NCBI GenBank assembly: GCA_025531455.1
Contig: JAMYHL010000006.1
Location: forward strand, 310,001 to 374,000
Source: Apiotrichum sp. Y4204
Lineage: Eukaryota > Basidiomycota > Tremellomycetes > Trichosporonales > Trichosporonaceae
Reading direction: 5' to 3'
Length of the DNA: 64,000 nt
The notes under the pieces are model-generated. The model did not search any database and was not told the origin of the DNA. It saw only the letters and a list, made by a program, of their open reading frames with translations. Positions 10,535 through 22,012 of this stretch are shown piece by piece. Numbering within the stretch: position 1 is the first letter of the stretch; each line of letters begins with the position of its first letter. The translations under genes and the position numbers were made by a program.

Positions 10535-11905
10535 ATGTTCGGTTTGCAGCTTCTCCTCGCAAGCCTCCTAGCTCCTTGGGGATCCCACGCCGCAGACTGC
10601 TGTAGCTGGAAACACAAGATCGACACGGACCACCTATCAAAGCTCGCTGAACGGTTCTGTGCCGACCCCATGGGCCACCCGTACACGAAAGGGACGGGCA
10701 AGACCGAGTACTGGGAGCTAAATGAGGGCCAATACAACATCCTCGCCACGCATTGGGAGAGGACATTCCCCAATTGTACCCATGCCTTGGGGGAGATTAT
10801 CGACCAGTGTCAAGGCAGGGGATTTGGGGTTGGAACGTGGGGCACCGAGGTCCTCAAGCCCGGAGTCGGGGACAATATTGGCGAATTCTACTCTATCACC
10901 GCCGACGAGGTCTACGACCCCAAGCGTCGCGATTTCCGCGTCCTCTTTCCGTTCCCGACTCTGGGCGATGTCGCGTCGGGAACGTATTCCTTGGATGGTC
11001 AGCCTCTGGAAGTTCTTATCCACGGTGAAAGTGATGGTTTGTACTGAACGGGAGCGCGGATGGTTGACCACCGTAGGTTTCCACAAACAGGCCGCGAGAG
11101 ACATGATTCCTGGGGTACCAACAGGTGCAAGCTCGAGCTGTGAGCCACCCCCGCTACTGAATCCACAAAGTCTGACGATACAGTCTTCTCCCGCCCCAAC
11201 GATCCCTCGCTCACTACCGCCAATGATAAAATCTTCACTTGGGACCAGACTTACACAAACAATGTCGACCTAGCCAGCTTGATTGCCTCATCTGCGCGCC
11301 AGAAGCGCCGCCGCGCGACAAAGAAGAAGCGGCTGCTGGACAAATGGTTTCCAAAGTGCGACACAAAGGACCACACCTATGTCGTCACCGCAGCTGGGAC
11401 GTGGCGTACCGACGTGGAGTTGGCAAGCGGGACAATTAGTTGCGGAGAGGGCAGCAAGTGCCGGACTCATCCCAAGGAGACGACGTGGGGCATTTCAATA
11501 AAGGGCGGTGCGCTGGATTCCGGCGAGGCGCTCGACGCGGGCCGCGACGTCGGGATCGCATGGGCCGAAACAGTCACCGCGTCAAAGGACGAGACGTGTT
11601 CATGGTCCGAGGGCTATTGTCATGCAATCTTCCACCAGGTGGACATGGGATGGACGCGCGGCTACCAGCTTCTCCACCACGAGTGGATGGTCGAAGTCCA
11701 CGTCGTGAATGTCGACGCGCCCCTCCAGCACGGATATATCAAGCGCTGCGATCTTGGCTGCTGCCATCCTGCGGTACCGCAGGCCCTCAGATCCAAGCTT
11801 TGCGAGGACGCAACAGACGGAAACCGCGACTGGTATGGCGTCTGTTCGGATGCAGAGGTGAAGCCTGGAACCGGGACCTGTAGTAATATTACGTTCGAGT
11901 TCTAG
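10535..11905 (+). CDS. Uncharacterised secreted cysteine-rich protein
   Basis: Not recognised as any family. Three exons (10535-11036, 11077-11139, 11184-11905) give 428 residues. The N-terminus is a clear signal peptide (MFGLQLLLASLLAPWGSHA). The mature chain begins ADCCSWKHK and contains Cys pairs throughout: FC, NC, QC, CGEGSKC, CSWSEGYC, CDLGCC, and a C-terminal VCSDAEVKPGTGTC. A strongly basic cluster (RQKRRRATKKKRLLDKW) in the middle is unusual for a secreted protein and offers several dibasic (Kex2-type) cleavage sites, so the product may be processed into two chains. No transmembrane helix or GPI tail is seen at the C-terminus, which ends NITFEF. The two introns (41 and 44 nt) have branch-like GGTTGAC and TCTGACG; the second acceptor was chosen because it alone keeps the frame. 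Confidence 0.7.
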
Positions 11906-13153
11906 GAAGCGACAATTGTCTCAAATATAAGTAGTAAGGAATCAATAATGTATTTACAGATGCAAGGGAGATATTCACGGGGGAGAGCTGTTGACAACTG
12001 GATATATATGGGTTGAGTATACTTTGGAATGAGAGACACAGTGACATCCGCAACTTGAAACTGAACAACCTCAGTAAGGCAGTCAGCCCTGTGATCGCCT
12101 TCGTCCCGTATTCATAAGTTTAACGCGGCCAATGTTTACGACGTACCAACCAATGCCACTAAACACTTCAGCAGTGCCACAAACGCGTCCCAACTGCCAC
12201 ATCCGCCGAAGACATACTTAATGACGTGTGGTTAATTACCTTGATTTGCCACCCGTTCTCAGACCCTCCCGCCTCTTGCCCCGGTTCCACTCTGTTTCCA
12301 AAACATTGCCACACATTTCATAGGTGCCTCTCCCTCTCTCCCTCTCTCCCCCATTGTGCGCATCGCGTCCTGCTTGACAAGCTTGATCCAGACTGACTGC
12401 GTACAAACACAAACATTCTGTGGAAAAAGGCACTTCAATGAAGTGGGATGATGGCTGAAGAGGTCATGCTGCAATGAGGAGTTGCAGATACGATACGATT
12501 CTCATACCTGCAGAGAGTGCACTCAAAACGCGGGATGGCTGGCCGTGTCCACCGCCCCGATCGGATACAGCATGCAGGACACTAGTGGGACCAGGGCGGC
12601 GCGACTTGCGGGCCCGCCCCGGGACAGGGGGAGCCACCAGGGGCAAAGATGAGAAAATGGAAGGGTTCAAGTCGAGCACAATGCGAGAAGACGAGGCACA
12701 CAACCCATGTATCCCTTCTGGCATTCGGGACAATGGCAGCTCTTTCATATGCTCTGCATGCAGTCCACTGAGTCGCACACGGGACTGAGGGACTGAGAAC
12801 TGGACGGGGTTGCTGTTGCAAATAGCCCCGGAGTGTAGGTAGATGCAGATGCAGATGCAGGGGAGATGCAGTTTCCAGCACGCGCGCGCCCAGCCAAACA
12901 GCCACCCGCGCCTCCCCATTGTGTCCAGTGTCCAGTGACCGTTGCCCGCTCATCCGTCCGCCCCCTGCCCTTTCCCCCCCCCTTGTTCGTTACCCCTTGC
13001 ATCCCCCTCCCCATCCCGCCTGTCTACCTCTCTGCATCTCCATTTCCTCCCCCTCCTTCTTCTCTCTTCTCTTCTTATTCATCCTTACCGTTCCCATTTA
13101 TCAGCTCGTTCCTCGTCACTCCCCACTCTCGTTAAGCGTCACCACCAACAGCA
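11906..13153. other. Intergenic, promoter of Kre9-like gene at right end
   Basis: No gene supported. A pyrimidine-rich tract (about 12960-13085, mostly C/T on the plus strand) lies just upstream of the Kre9-like start and is a typical promoter/5'-UTR feature in this genome. A short (GCAGAT)n-like repeat, ATGCAGATGCAGATGCAG, is at 12843-12860. Confidence 0.45.
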
Positions 13154-14171
13154 ATGTTCGCCCCCATCCTCCTCGTCGCCGGCCTCCTCGCCTCGGGCGC
13201 CAACGGTAAGTATTGAAGCGTCAAAGCACACACACACACGCAGCAAAGCACACTCTGACAACAGCCGCCATCTCCATCGCCAACCCCGTCACCGGCCAGA
13301 CACTGTTCAAGAACACGTCGGTCGCGTTCAACTGGACTGCTGGCCCCGACGACCCCAAGATCTTCCAGGTCCTCCTCTCCAACCCCAACACCCAGCTCCT
13401 CCCCACCAACCCCCACCAGCTCGCTCAGCAGGGTACGTGTGCACTGGCCTAACAGAGTCCTCTCCGTGTTTCTGTTTCCCTTGCGCAGAACTCACAGCTC
13501 ACACCACAGTCAACACCCAGGACGGCTTTGTCCGCATCAGCCTCGGCCAGATCCAGCCCGGCGGCGACTTCACCCTCTCGTTCGCCAACACCACCAACGC
13601 CAGCCAGGTCTTTGCCCAGGTCGAGGAGCTCAAGGTTGAGGACGGCATTCGTGAGTAGATATTGGCTGCGCGGAATGCTTCCCACGCACCGCCTGAGGGA
13701 CGGCACTCCCTTGCAGGGCTCAAAACGGACACGCGAAATCGCGCGTCGACGTGGGCTCTGGGCCGTGGGCTGCGGCCGGACCCGTACCTCGGCCCGCATC
13801 CGCCCCGCCGCAGACAAGTGGCGCACGCGCACGCGATTTCAACCGCGCCTGACCTGTTTGACCTGTTTCACCTCCACAGCCAGTAGTAAAGTAGCAATTC
13901 TGACGCGACCAGCTGCCACCTCCAGCCTTCCCTCGGGCCAGTCGACCGCGACCACCCCGTCGTCGACTGTTGACGTCCCCAACGCCCCCAAGACCACCGC
14001 GGCCGCCTCTTCGTGAGTTTTCCCAATCTCGAGAGTCGCGATCACTGACCATGCAGTGCCAACCCCTTCGCTTCCGCCAGTGCCAAGCCCGGCTCGGGCG
14101 CTGGTTCGACCAAGCCCGCCGTCGGCGCCGCTGTCGTCCTCGCCGCGGCCGCCGCGGCCCTTGCCCTCTAA
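13154..14171 (+). CDS. Kre9/Knh1-like Ser/Thr-rich GPI-anchored wall protein
   Basis: Likely cell-surface protein related to the Kre9/Knh1 domain of beta-1,6-glucan assembly proteins. Five exons (13154-13205, 13265-13432, 13489-13650, 13880-14012, 14057-14171) give 209 residues. Exon 1 is a signal peptide (MFAPILLVAGLLASGANA). Residues about 19-125 form the beta-sandwich-like domain: a start of SIANPVTGQTLFKNTSVAFNW, a middle with VLLSNPNT, and NTQDGFVRISLGQIQPGGDF at the end. This is the usual pattern of the fungal extracellular-matrix/Kre9 family. A Ser/Thr/Pro-rich spacer and a GPI signal follow (PAVGAAVVLAAAAAALAL at the C-terminus). Intron 3 (229 nt) is several times longer than its neighbours. 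Function in glucan synthesis is inferred; many such proteins are simple surface proteins. Confidence 0.82.
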
Positions 14172-15481
14172 GGGATCAGATCCTAGGCACTCCGGCCCTT
14201 TTCTCTAATCTCTCACGGACTCTATTGTTTCTTTTGCTTTCTTTGGCTAATATTTCCGTCCATTTTCGGTAGCTGATGCACAGCGGAGGCTGCGCAGATG
14301 TACTGATGGCATGGGTAAAAACTATGGCATGATGGGCATGATGGGGGCCGGGGCAATGTGCAGATATGTGGAGCCGAAGCGCGTGTCACCGATGTGTTGC
14401 CAGGCGATGCGTGTGAAGTTTCTTGGAGTGTTGGAGTTGGACGTGCGCCGGTGCTGGGCGACCCGAACCGGATGCAAGAGGCCGCCGGAAATTGAAACCT
14501 GCCCCCGGGTTGATCGGCAGCTGGAAGCAGTGTCAGAACCACAGAACTTGAACAGCCGGAACATTGTGAGCATGGGGCATTGCCCATCAGGACGTCACAA
14601 GCCAAGCGAGGCCGAAGGAGACAGCGAGGACATGGCCAGCGCCTCACTGAATGCTCGGAAATGATGTGCGATATGGATGATAATGCAGCATGTTGATCGC
14701 ATCACAATATCGCAGTGGTCGCTGTGGCTAAAACCGGCCTGCATGTACTGCATCCGGGATCCGAGCTTGCAGCTTGGGGCGGCTGGAGAAGTGTACCCCG
14801 GTCGCGTGGAGAGCTGTGAGATCGGGCCGAAGCGGCCGGGGACGGGGAGATGGGAGGGGCGATCGTCGTCGTTGGTGGGGTGGGATCGGCACGAGGAGGC
14901 CGATTTTGATATTCTGGGTATGTTAATGTATGTTCACATGTTGTTGATCTGTGAATTTTCCGGGCGGATGGTGTTGGACAGTCTTCAGACTTGAACAATG
15001 TTGAACAAACTCAAGACGGTGGTGTATAAATCGAGTCTGCTCGGATGAGATACCGCGTTCGGGCATAGTGTACGGGGCGGATGGCGGCCTTGCGCTGGTG
15101 TCCGCATATCCACGGTTGGTGTTGGTGTCGAAACCAAGGTGCGTATGGGCGTGCGCCTCTGGCGTGACTGCGTCGAGAAGCGGCAAGCTGTGGAAAGGTC
15201 AGTATGGTCAGAGACGATCTGAAGGCTGCGTTGCTATGTCCTTGACATGCGCTGCAGATCCTTGCCCAGTCGTCAGTACTTGGAACGCCCCTGTGCAGAT
15301 CCCCTCCCCACTCGTTTTCCCTCGGCCCATCCATCACCCTCCCATAGCTCCGCTTCCTGTCAGTACCCTCATGCGATAACCTCCCTTGCGACCACTTGTC
15401 CCCAGCTTCCCTTCCACCTGCTCTGCCGCGGTATGAAGCATGAATCCATCCATCTCGTACAAGCTGCCCCAAGCCTCGCCC
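14172..15481. other. Intergenic, convergent 3' ends
   Basis: Between convergent Kre9-like (+) and eS8 (-). Frames of 100-150 codons on both strands overlap and lack domains. No RNA gene or conspicuous repeat is seen. Confidence 0.45.
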
Positions 15482-16507
15482 TTAGGCGGCGTGCTTCTGC
15501 TTGCGGGTCTGGAGCTTCTTGAGGTAGAAGTCGAGCTCCTTGCCCTCGAGGATGTAGCCGTCGGCGCGGCCCGACTGGCCAGGGCGCGAGGAGATCATGG
15601 CGAGAAGACGACCAGCGCGGAACTGCTGGGCAAGGTGGGGGTCGACCTTGCCGTCCTTCTTGCGCTCGGCGAGGATGCGCTGGACGTGGTTCGACTTCTT
15701 GACCTCCTCAGTGGTCTCGGCGGCGGCGGTGGTGGCCTTGGTGCCGACGATGGGCTGAGCGTAGTGGGTCTCGTACCACTGACGGAAGGGGGTGGCGTCG
15801 ATCTCAACAACGGCCGACTTGACGAGGGTCTGGGTACGGAGGAGCTCGTTGTTGGTCGAGTTGTAGCGCTGCGGTGTGAGTGATTTGAAAATATTGCTGC
15901 GGAGTGGATGTGAGAGGAGACGTCGGGGAGAGTTTGCGGTTCGCGATCGAAGCAGAGTTGCGGGAGAGCAAGTCACGTCGACAAAACTGCCAGCGTCCGC
16001 GTGCCCTCCATCTCCAACATCCCGTAGTCTCCTTTCTCCCTGCCAACCCATCCCTCCCTTCCCCTTCCATCCATCTCGCTGCGATACTCACGACCTGGAG
16101 GAGACGGGTCTTGCGGGTGATGTTCTCCGAGCCCCAGGCGAAGTTGCCAGTGTCGAGACGGAGGGCACGGTACTTGAGGTTGCCACCACGGACACGGACA
16201 GTACGGATGCGCTTCGTCGTGTGGAGCTTGGTCATGGCCGCCTGACGGCCAAGCTCAAACTTCCTCTTCTTACGGCTGCGCGGGCGTGAGTTTCTCTCCT
16301 TCCCGACCGCCGTCTCGCTCGCTACTCACTACTGGGCGCGACGAGCGCCGGAGGCGGACCGCTTGTGCTGTTCCCGTCAGTCACTTTTCTCCCTTCTCTT
16401 CCTTCGGTCCCGGCCTGCCTCAACACCCATGCTCCGCCGAGCATCGGGCGTCGAGCAGCCCAGCCCCGAGTGGTGATACGAACGCGAGTGTCCCTGGTGA
16501 TACCCAT
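15482..16507 (-). CDS. RPS8: 40S ribosomal protein eS8 (Rps8)
   Basis: Structural protein of the small ribosomal subunit. Four exons (16507-16484, 16367-16330, 16275-16092, 15868-15482) give 210 residues. The N-terminus MGITRDTR / [13 protein letters not shown] / [13 protein letters not shown] is spread over three exons. [20 protein letters not shown] and then [27 protein letters not shown] and the C-terminal [12 protein letters not shown] follow, all as in eukaryotic S8. Length fits the family (about 200-210). The two small 5' exons (24 and 38 nt) and a 223-nt third intron are noteworthy; early, short 5' exons are common in ribosomal-protein genes. I looked for C/D-box motifs of an intronic snoRNA in the long intron and saw none convincing. 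Confidence 0.96.
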
Positions 16508-16633
16508 TCTGCGGCGTTAGTCGATGATACCCTCGGCGGTGTCGGAGATGGCTTTGAGTCGCCCTTTGCTGCTACTCACTTGAGACGTTTTTGATGGATG
16601 AGAGGAAAGTGGGTACTAGCAACGCCCACAAAG

Positions 16634-16800
16634 CATTCCCCCAGCAGCAGCCAGCAGTCGCCGCCAGCCAGCCAGCACACCACCAGCCAGCAGCCAGCAC
16701 TGTCCAGACGACCCAGCGCAGAGCCAGGCAGACGACACCACGACGCACACTGTAGTGGACAGCCAGCCAGCTCCTGCCAGCCAGCAACACGGCCAGCTCT
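16634..16800. repeat. CAGC/CCAG-rich simple repeat region
   Basis: Imperfect reiteration of CCAG and CAGC words over about 165 bp, upstream of the eS8 gene. Confidence 0.65.
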
Positions 16801-17002
16801 ACGGTGGCCACTTGTGCTGCAAACTTTCGACCTCGGAAACATACGTAATCAGCGTCCCATAGTTTGGCACCATAGCAACGTTTCGCCGGGATTATGAAAT
16901 GAAAACACCGAAGCCGTGTGGCACACTGGAGGCGTCTCGTCTTGACGGCGTTTTTTGATTCCGCGGTGTGGCAGACTCGCGTGGCACTCGGCCACAAGGC
17001 GC

Positions 17003-17047
17003 AGGCGCGCAGGCGCGCAGGCGCGCAGAGCACACAGAGCACACAGA
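17003..17047. repeat. Short tandem repeats (gcgcaggc and agcacac units)
   Basis: Three to four copies of an 8-bp GCGCAGGC-like unit directly followed by two copies of a 9-bp unit reading agagcacac. Confidence 0.7.
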
Positions 17048-18482
17048 GTGTATTCGGCACGCATTGGTGGATCGTGGTGGCCTTGTGGCAGATGAACTGT
17101 GGCGAACCAAACAATGATCAATGATGCCATATTGACAGCTCATCGCAGAGTCAGACTCAACGTCTACGTTTCATATAACTCATCATCCCAGAAGTCACAG
17201 GTACGCATCTTGTAGCTCTCCACAGGAGATACCTGCGCCATGTTCGTACGTCACTGAAGGTGCAGCTGGGGGAGGCATGTTCCGCCAGCCCTTTGGTGGG
17301 TTTCCAGCGGCAATTGTCTGGCTCTGTCCTCTTTGTTCGGCGTGCTTCTCCCAACTGAAGAGCTCCTTGACCATCGTGGGCCCCGTCTCTCCGGAGATAA
17401 TCTAGATTTGGAGAAAACTTCGGTATCGCTCGGAACATACGGCAATGTCTGGCTTCGTCGAATATGGTACACGTTGTCCTTCGTCGACAATGCAGGCCCG
17501 ACAGATAATATATCCATAGAAACCTGTACATACATGTCTCACCCACAGAGCTTGGCTCCTCCCAACAGTTTGGAGACACCGAGTCTGGAGTTTTTCCCCT
17601 TGGGGTTGTACCTCTAACCTTTGTCATGGGCAATTGACGACTCGATACCGAGACACACTGTTCGCGAGGTCGATTCAATGACAGATACTGATAAAGCCAA
17701 AAGACGTAGACTCTGAACCTGAATGATAAATCTGCAGGAGGATCCAATGACCCCCCGTGGAGATTAATCCTCGTCGTTGACGCTGGTACCGTACTGAAAA
17801 TGTATTGACGCGTTCCCAAGGGGACTATGCCGCGAGCGTTGGCGCGAGCGTTGGCCGCCACTGTCCGGGCAGTCGTTCTGCCGTGTCTTGCGGGCCTGTG
17901 TCCACTCTAGTATGTCGAAAAGCGCTCGCCTTACGTCGATAGAGCGCCGTCATGTCTCAATGTGCCTTGCCATTGCCCTAAACGGCGTTCATTTTCTTTA
18001 AACGATACCGAGGTTTGATATGCCACCTTTTTCACGTGCCCAACGTCGGCCAGCCTCTGTGTATTCTGTTCTGGATCAATGTCACGCCCCGTGCCAAACA
18101 AGAATCCCGTCCTTTGAACTAGACAGCACAAAGCTAACGGTATGACAGTGGTGTCGGAGAGCAAGGATGCTGGATAAATAAATAGAGAATAATATGGGGA
18201 ATAAATTCAACAAAAATACACCGTCAACAGACCCTACATGCAGTAGCTCTAGAACACACATCGCCCACATCATCCATGCAGCACATTATATCTCAACCCA
18301 CAAAGGTTCTCTCGCTCTGAAAGACCATGTTCCCCACGTCAGCCAGGACATTAGTCCCAGACGACAACCGACACCGTCCCTCCATCCCGAGCCCCCCAGG
18401 ATGCACCAATACCCTGCCAAGCCGATACCCATCCCAAAAGTACATCTCCTCTCTACATCTCCTCTCTACATCTCTCTACGTC

Positions 18483-19368
18483 TTACGCCTGGATCCCGTA
18501 TTCGGCGCGGTACGCCTCGATCTGCTGCACCTGCGCCTCGAAGCCGCCCTTGGTCTTGAGGTACGCAATAATGTCCGCGAGGTTCACAATCGGGACGACG
18601 GGCACGCCAAACTCGGCCTCGACCTCCTGGATCGTCGAGCGCTCCCCCTTGCCGCGTTCCTGCCTGTCGAGCAGCTGGACGATGCCCACGAGCTGCGCAC
18701 CCGGCTGCTCACGCAGGATGGCGATGGATTCCCGGATGGCCGTGCCCGCCGTCATTACGTCGTCGATGATCACCACGCGCTTGTGTGCCAGCGGCGCGCC
18801 GACTAGCGTTCCCCCCTCGCCGTGCTGATGTCAGTGACGGGGGTAGGGATACAGGGGGCTTGGTCAGGGAGGAAGGGATGGGAGCGACGAGCGCGTGCCA
18901 TCTTCAGCTCATGCCATCTTCAGCTCATGACATCTTCAACAGCCCATCGCCCTCTCTGAGATCCTTTCGATCCTCTCCAGAATTTCCGAAACACCACCTT
19001 CACACCTCCACCCACACCCCTCCCCTCCCCGCGACCAACGCTCTCATCACACTCACATCCTTCTTCTCCTTGCGGTTGTACGTATACTTGACCTCGACTC
19101 CGCGGTTCGCCAGCGCCACAGTCGTGACGGCCGCGAGCGGAATGCCCTTGTACGCCGGCCCAAAGAGGACATCAAAGGCCGGCAGCGTCTGGGCAGTGGA
19201 CGCAAACGCCTCGGCCGTCGCCGCGAGCAGCTTGCCCTCGTACAGCAGGCCCGCGTTGAAAAAGTACGGCGACTTGCGGCCCGACTTGAGGGTAAACTCC
19301 CCAAAGAGCAGAACGCCGGACGCGATCGCCGCCTCGATAAAGGTCGTCTTGAAGTCTGTAAGCGACAT
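18483..19368 (-). CDS. URA5: Orotate phosphoribosyltransferase
   Basis: Converts orotate and PRPP to orotidine 5'-monophosphate in de novo pyrimidine synthesis (cytosol). Two exons (19368-19057, 18824-18483) give 217 residues, the usual length for fungal OPRT. The family start [20 protein letters not shown] and [18 protein letters not shown] are present. [11 protein letters not shown], the flexible loop ending in [15 protein letters not shown], and the PRPP-binding motif [13 protein letters not shown] follow. The single 232-nt intron splits the catalytic loop between Asp and His and is long for this genome; it contains two copies of a 16-bp word reading gccatcttcagctcat. Loss of this gene in related yeasts gives uracil auxotrophy and 5-fluoroorotate resistance (family knowledge). 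The symbol follows usage in basidiomycete yeasts. Confidence 0.96.
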
Positions 19369-19736
19369 TATGGTGGGTTGCGAGGTGGAAATGGGCGAGG
19401 TTTCGGGAGATTGTGACCTTTTGATCTTTGATCTTTCGCGGGCTGCCGAGATGCGGAATGTGCAGACTTGGTGGCCGGTGGTGGAGGTTGGAGATTGCTT
19501 CCGTCGAGCCCCAGGAGCGGGACATGCCACAAAGAAGCTCCTTGTCGGCCTTGCCCACTATCATTCCCATTACAGGTGCACTGATGCATGACCATTATCG
19601 CTACGAGAGCACTCATGCAGGGTTGTCAATGATCGATGAGGTGAGGTAAACACAGTCTTAAGGAAGCCAAATATTCTACACAGTTGTATGATCGTTATGC
19701 CATTGTCATCATCGGAGTCGGAGTCTAAGCGCTCGC
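19369..19736. promoter_or_regulatory. URA5 promoter / Cdh1-like 3' end
   Basis: A spacer of 368 bp between the start of URA5 and the stop of the upstream gene on the same strand. It must contain the URA5 promoter. No TATA box stands out, and no other gene is seen. Confidence 0.5.
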
Positions 19737-22012
19737 TCAGCGGAGCTTGTGGAACGGGCTGAGGCCCGAGGGCGAGCCCGAGGCGGAGAGCGATGCGGGT
19801 GTTGAGCTGGGGCTGCGCTCGAACGCGTTCCAGAAGCGCAGCGTCTCGTCGCCAGCGCCAGTCACAATCGTCTGGCCGTCGGGGCTCATCGCGAGGTACA
19901 GCACCCTGTACGTGTGGCCGTTCAGCGTTGCCGCCTGCGTCATCGTCGGGTAGCGCCAGATGTGGATCTGGTTCTGCACAGGGCCACCAGAGTAGCCATG
20001 CGTCGAGACCAGCTCGTTTGAATTTTTGGACCACATTAGGTTGCAGACCTGATGTCAGTTGCTCGTCATCATCCGGCAACTCACCTGTGAACCAGTATCC
20101 CACTCGGAGATTATGCCGCCGGTGAGACTGTTCCAGAAACGTATCGTCTTGTCGGCAGTACCACCGCCGCTGGCGAGCAAGCCGCGCTGGTGCGGGCTCC
20201 ACGCGATTGCCTTGACGGCAGCGCGGTGTTCACCAAAGCGCCAGGTCGGGCGAGTCGCAGTCGAGTCCCACACGAAGAGCTTGTTGTCATTTCCACCAGA
20301 CGCAAGCTGGTCAGTTTCAAGATTCCACTTGAGACCGCAGACTTCTTGCTTGTGGTGCCCCGCTATCCGCTTAATGTACTGATCGGGAACGCGGGCGTCG
20401 CGGTGGAGAATGGTGCGGTCGCGGGAGCCAGACGAGAGGATGTGGTTGTTCCACGCCAGACAGCCGACGCGACCCGCGTGGCCGGTCATTGTGCGGATCC
20501 GTTTGCAGTATTCTGCATCCCAGATCTCCACTATCCCGCGGTTCGTGCCGATTGCGAGTGTGCTCCCCTGCCGTTAGCCACGGATCAGACATGTCTTCCC
20601 TGAGAACCCGCTACTCACCTTGTTGGTCCACTCCAGACCGGTGATGGTATCACTGTCGTCCGTGTCCTGCATCCCCGACTTCAGGTCGAAGAGTTTTGTG
20701 ACCCGACTACTCTGGGCGCTCCAGAGGTAGAGACAACTGTTCAGGCCAACACCAAGAACGTTTGTGGACGACCAGGACACGAGGTTGAGATAGAAGTCGT
20801 CTGCAAGCTCTGGCGCATCGAGCACCTTGAATGGGGCTCTGGATATATGACGGATACTCTTGCGCGGAGACAACAGCACGCGTTGGCTGTCGCGGCCAAC
20901 TGGGCTCTGGCTGTACCTCTCATGGCCCATGTCATCCAGGTTGCCACCGTTGGTCAATTCCGCCATGCGGCGTGATGCCGGTGACTGAAAGGTGAGGATA
21001 CGCTTCTTAGACGGCGTGCTGGGTGAGCCCGTGAGTGGCGGCGAGATTGCGCCCTTGCGGCTCGGTGGTGTCCTTGCGCCGCCCGATGCCGAGGCAAGGG
21101 CCACCTGGCTCTGATGGGCGCGATGCTGAGCTGAGGAAGGACCCGCTCCGGGGGCCATAGAGGGGCGCGACGTGGGCGTCGAGGGCACGTGCAAAGGAAG
21201 CGGAGGTAGACTCGACGCGGGAGAGTGCTCGCGTTCGCGGTCGCCGGTACCGGAGGCGGGAAGTGGACGATGGTGCAGGGGTGTCGACCCTGTGCTTGTG
21301 CTAACTGGACCATTGGCGACTGGCAGGTTGGGTACATTGGATGTGTTGAATGTGACTGGCCGGCGCAACTGTGCGTGGCGAGAAGGAGAGGGTTGTGGTC
21401 GTCCTGACGGCGACGCAGAGCGCGATGGGGAGGGAGGCGCAGCAAACAACTCGTTCTTGAGGAGGTGCGAGAACGTCGCATTCACTTCTTCTGCATGGGG
21501 TCAGGACTTGAGGAGACGAAGCTTACGCACCTCGCCGGGCAGCGGCGTCCGTTCCCTGTCCGTAGCTTTTCCGCTTCACGCGCGGTTTTGATGGGCCCTC
21601 GGCGGTGTCTGGCAGAAACTGATGTGCGGCCATGAGATCGACGCCGTCACGGCTGGGGATGAAGCTGCTGTTAGTGTGTGGCCATGTGGGGATAGCTACG
21701 AGGGATGTAGCATGTGTGTCCACGGAGGGAGGTCGGCAGATGCTGTTCACAGCCGACCGCAGACACGACGTGCACGCCCACCTCTCAACGCGACACGTAC
21801 CGGTCTCCATAATCGCGTATCACTGCCTTCCCTCGTGGGCCAGGGCTCGCGCGCGGGCTCGGCGGGCGATCTGCCCCGTTCTCGCCAAACACACCGCGGT
21901 CCTTGGGCAACTGGGGCTGGTGTGCTGTGGAGCGCTTCTTATTCGCGGGCTGGCCAGCGGGAGGCACTGCTGCGCGCAGTCGGCGCGAGAACTCTGTCTC
22001 GTAAATGGACAT
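19737..22012 (-). CDS. CDH1: Cdh1/Fizzy-related APC/C activator (WD40)
   Basis: Substrate adaptor of the anaphase-promoting complex in late mitosis/G1. Five exons (22012-21801, 21664-21531, 21490-20619, 20567-20085, 20048-19737) give 670 residues. The C-box DRFIPSR lies at residues 70-76 and is built across intron 1. [20 protein letters not shown] follows, as in Cdh1 rather than Cdc20. A Ser/Pro-rich linker (about 135-320) with many SP/TP sites fits regulation by cyclin-dependent kinase. From about 325 the Fizzy-family block [20 protein letters not shown] starts the seven-blade WD40 propeller ([40 protein letters not shown]). The protein ends in SPFHKLR, an Leu-Arg version of the usual Ile-Arg tail that binds the APC/C TPR subunits. 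The N-terminus [13 protein letters not shown] is unusually direct. Cdh1 identity is strong. Confidence 0.93.

Larger units (their letters stand above)
16508..18482. other. Long intergenic region with simple repeats
   Basis: No gene supported with confidence. 16634-16800 is built from many CAGC/CCAG words. 17000-17047 contains GGCGCGCA repeats followed by AGCACAC repeats. From about 17150 to 18300 GC content falls. A minus-strand open frame at 17157-17861 begins only with GTG; its first ATG would leave about 155 codons without domain or codon bias, so it is not called. Confidence 0.4.

Noticed and set aside
10722..11273. Alternative frame across the first intron of the secreted protein gene as a separate gene
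   Set aside because: It overlaps exon 1 in another frame and lacks a signal peptide or conserved features; the three-exon model keeps one frame with good splice signals.
15869..16091. Intronic snoRNA in the long eS8 intron
   Set aside because: No convincing C (RTGATGA) and D (CTGA) box pair with short terminal stem was found by eye.
17157..17861. Minus-strand open frame of 234 codons
   Set aside because: It starts with GTG, has no good ATG until late, no domain and no G/C third-position bias; the region has lower GC, where chance frames are of a different kind.
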